From Nitrospira sp. (lineage in GTDB: Bacteria > Nitrospirota > Nitrospiria > Nitrospirales > Nitrospiraceae), in assembly GCA_025360665.1 (NCBI GenBank), contig JANYBU010000138.1:1-8438 (forward strand): a stretch of DNA of 8,438 bases, in the 5' to 3' direction. Within the stretch, counting starts at the first letter, position 1; each line of letters starts with the position of its first letter. Positions 7,121-8,438 of the stretch are shown one piece after another. The notes beneath the pieces are model-generated. The model did no database searches and was not told where the DNA came from. It was given only the letters and a program-made list of their open reading frames with translations. The translations under genes were made by a program, and so were the position numbers.

Positions 7121-7141
7121 TCCCTTGTCTACTCCAAGGGA
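7121..7141 (-). promoter_or_regulatory. Hairpin covering the presumed ribosome binding site of mlaF
   Basis: TCCCTTG at 7121-7127 and CAAGGGA at 7135-7141 form a perfect 7-base-pair stem with a 7-base loop. In the minus-strand transcript, the arm nearest the gene contains AAGGGA, the best Shine-Dalgarno candidate for mlaF, 10 bases before its ATG. Folding could therefore reduce or regulate mlaF translation. The other arm overlaps the first five bases of the palindromic element at 7137-7260. No ligand-binding structure is apparent, and the stem may be coincidental. Confidence 0.4.
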
Positions 7142-7260
7142 TGTTCAACATGGATTTCCAGCAAGGCCGCAGCGAGCGAAGAGGCGCGGCGTACCCTTGT
7201 GGTACGTTGAGCCCCTGAGCGATGCGAGAACAAAGCTGGAAGCCATGTTCAACATTCCCT
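7137..7260. repeat. 124-bp imperfect palindrome with 26-bp inverted end repeats
   Basis: The ends 7137-7162 (AGGGATGTTCAACATGG, then ATTTCCAGC) and 7235-7260 are inverted copies of each other, with one base insertion and a few mismatches. The reverse complement of the right end reads AGGGAATGTTGAACATGG, then CTTCCAGC. The interior is partly self-complementary (AGCGAGCG and GAGGCGC on the left against the GAGCCCCTGAGCGATGCG side). It closes at the centre with a perfect 6-pair stem, CGTACC (7190-7195) and GGTACG (7201-7206), around a 5-base loop. The whole could fold as one long imperfect hairpin. It ends exactly at the last base of the permease stop codon. It resembles a dispersed intergenic palindrome or a non-coding MITE-like element; no transposase or clear target duplication is visible. 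It may partly terminate transcription, or stabilise the permease messenger, between mlaE and mlaF. Confidence 0.85.
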
Positions 7261-8387
7261 CATAAATCCCACCAGTTGAGCAAAATGCTACACATGGCAT
7301 CGAACACAATGACCAAGAAAATACTCTGTACGACGCTGGTGGTCGTGTGCCGCCCCACATCATCCACGCCCCCTCGGATCTGAAATCCCTGATAGCAGCC
7401 CACCAGTGCAATGATCATCGCGAAGAAAGGCGCCTTCACCATTCCAATGAGAAAATGACGCACCGCCACTGCCTCCTCAAAGCGTGAGACAAACTCGGTG
7501 AAACTGACATTGAGCAAATTCGACGCGATCAACATGCCACCGAACACGCCCAACCCATCCGCATAGACTGTGAGCAACGGCAGAGCGATCATCAGCGCGA
7601 AGACCCTGGGCAGCACCAGCAACTGCATCGGCGAGAGGCCTAACGTTTGGACCGCATCCAGTTCCTCTGTCACCTTCATCGTGCCGATCTGCGCAGCATA
7701 GGCCGAACCGGAGCGGCCCGCGATCAAAATAGCGACGATCAGCGGAGAGATCTCGCGCAACAACGAAATCCCGACCAAATCCACCACGAAGATATTCGTA
7801 CCGAACTTCCGTAACTGCTCCGCCCCCTGATAGGAGATCACCACTCCAATCAGGAAGGCGAGAAGGCCCGTGATGGGCAGCGCATTGGATCCATCCAGTT
7901 CGAGGCTTCTAAACAGGGCCCGCCAACGAATGAGTGACGGCCTCTTCAGCGCCCGCCAGACCGCGACTGTGCTCTCACCGATAAATCCAAGCGCCGTCAC
8001 GATGTGCCGGGCTCGATCCACCATGAATCGACTCAGCCGCTCCAGCCAGCCAGGCTTTGACGCCGGAGCCGCCTCGATGCGATCCCAATTGTCAGATACT
8101 ATGCGAAGCAGCTCGGCGAACTCAGCACGCAACCCTTCGACCGACACCTGCCGTCCTTGCCTACGGAGTTGCGTCACCGTTCGGTACAACAACACGGCTC
8201 CACCCGTGTCCATCCCTGTGACGTGACTGGCTTCACACACCAGTTCTCTCGACCGGGGCCACGACAGGTTAATCAGCTCGCGTTCAAGATCCGGCAGCTG
8301 ATCGAATGTCCAGGAGCCGATACAGTGGACGATCCGGTCGTGACCGATCGTGAGGCTCGCCTGTTCCAATCGAACCGCCGCCGACAT
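7260..8387 (-). CDS. mlaE: MlaE-type lipid ABC permease with N-terminal STAS domain
   Basis: This is the inner-membrane permease of the MCE lipid transporter. Residues 1 to about 105 look like a STAS domain (HVTGMDTGGAVLLYRTVTQL at 55-74, with the DTGG turn at 60-63, then GRQVSVEGL). Residues about 125-375 form the MlaE permease, with LREISPLIVAILIAGRSGSA at 210-229, MKVTEELDAVQTLGL at 237-251 and about five hydrophobic segments up to NWWDL. In E. coli the STAS protein MlaB is a separate subunit binding the MlaF ATPase; here it is fused to the permease, so MlaB and MlaE functions are combined, which is known in other bacteria. An upstream GTG at 8396 is in frame, but AGGAG lies only 1 base before it and 10 bases before ATG 8387, so the 375-residue form is preferred. 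The stop codon coincides with the end of the palindromic repeat. Confidence 0.94.
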   Translation of the reverse strand: MSAAVRLEQASLTIGHDRIVHCIGSWTFDQLPDLERELINLSWPRSRELVCEASHVTGMDTGGAVLLYRTVTQLRRQGRQVSVEGLRAEFAELLRIVSDNWDRIEAAPASKPGWLERLSRFMVDRARHIVTALGFIGESTVAVWRALKRPSLIRWRALFRSLELDGSNALPITGLLAFLIGVVISYQGAEQLRKFGTNIFVVDLVGISLLREISPLIVAILIAGRSGSAYAAQIGTMKVTEELDAVQTLGLSPMQLLVLPRVFALMIALPLLTVYADGLGVFGGMLIASNLLNVSFTEFVSRFEEAVAVRHFLIGMVKAPFFAMIIALVGCYQGFQIRGGVDDVGRHTTTSVVQSIFLVIVFDAMCSILLNWWDL

Positions 8388-8397
8388 AGACGTCACA

Positions 8398-8402
8398 CTC
8401 CT
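8398..8402 (-). promoter_or_regulatory. Ribosome binding site of the STAS-MlaE gene
   Basis: AGGAG on the minus strand overlaps the TAG stop of the preceding frame. Its 10-base distance to ATG 8387 is usable, while the 1-base distance to GTG 8396 is not. This decides the start and suggests coupling with the upstream gene. Confidence 0.6.
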
Positions 8403-8438
8403 ACTTTTTCATAATCGCTTTGAGTTCCGCCCCGCTGA
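8401..8438 (-). CDS. Probable C-terminal end of an upstream gene (partial)
   Basis: Reading the minus strand from the right edge, one frame gives SGAELKAIMKK and then TAG at 8401-8403, just ahead of the mlaE ribosome binding site. The tight spacing and the lysine-rich end would suit the tail of a co-transcribed upstream gene. Eleven codons are too few to name a family, and the other minus-strand frames over these bases cannot be excluded. Confidence 0.35.
   Translation of the reverse strand, partial: SGAELKAIMKK

Noticed and set aside
7137..7260. CRISPR repeat or tRNA-like structure
   Set aside because: There are only two inverted arms with no direct repeat-spacer pattern, and no cloverleaf or anticodon arm can be drawn.
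7145..7411. Minus-strand open frame of 88 codons through the palindrome into the permease gene
   Set aside because: It is out of frame with the STAS-MlaE gene and continues through the non-coding repeat. Similar peptides could arise wherever this repeat is read through.

Overview
All recognisable genes in this window lie on the minus strand, so transcription runs from high to low coordinates. In that direction the order is: the last codons of an unidentified gene, an MlaE-type ABC permease with a fused STAS domain, an MlaF-type ATPase, an MlaD (MCE) protein, a PqiC-like lipoprotein, a small VIT1/CCC1-family membrane protein, a short-type alpha-glucan (glycogen) phosphorylase, an acetate kinase, a 56-codon remnant of the N-terminus of phosphoketolase, and the first 336 residues of a P2-type cation-transporting ATPase that runs off the left edge.

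The organism is most likely a Gram-negative (diderm) bacterium with fairly GC-rich DNA. It has an outer membrane, because the Mla-type lipid transport system and its auxiliary lipoprotein act between the two membranes. The gene mix and the style of the intergenic palindrome remind me of Nitrospirota (Nitrospira-like genomes). That is an impression from memory, not a search result.

The right half (about 4.7-8.4 kb) is a compact lipid-transport operon. The ATPase, MCE protein and lipoprotein genes are 5 and 3 bases apart. The only sizeable gap is the 149 bases between the permease and the ATPase, and a 124-base imperfect palindrome with 26-base end repeats fills most of it. The left half (1-4.7 kb) holds a small membrane transporter, then glycogen phosphorylase and acetate kinase, whose frames overlap by 4 bases, then the phosphoketolase remnant and the ATPase. 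Three junctions are 4-base start/stop overlaps (ATGA or GTGA), so large parts of the run are probably co-transcribed and translationally coupled.

The most unusual element is the small gene at 1007-1177. It has its own good ribosome binding site and encodes a recognisable beginning of phosphoketolase, then stops just where the conserved GHWGT region should follow. Its stop codon overlaps the start of the P-type ATPase. Phosphoketolase makes acetyl phosphate, which acetate kinase converts to acetate and ATP, so the locus looks like a glycogen-to-acetate module whose central enzyme gene has been cut down to a leader-like remnant.
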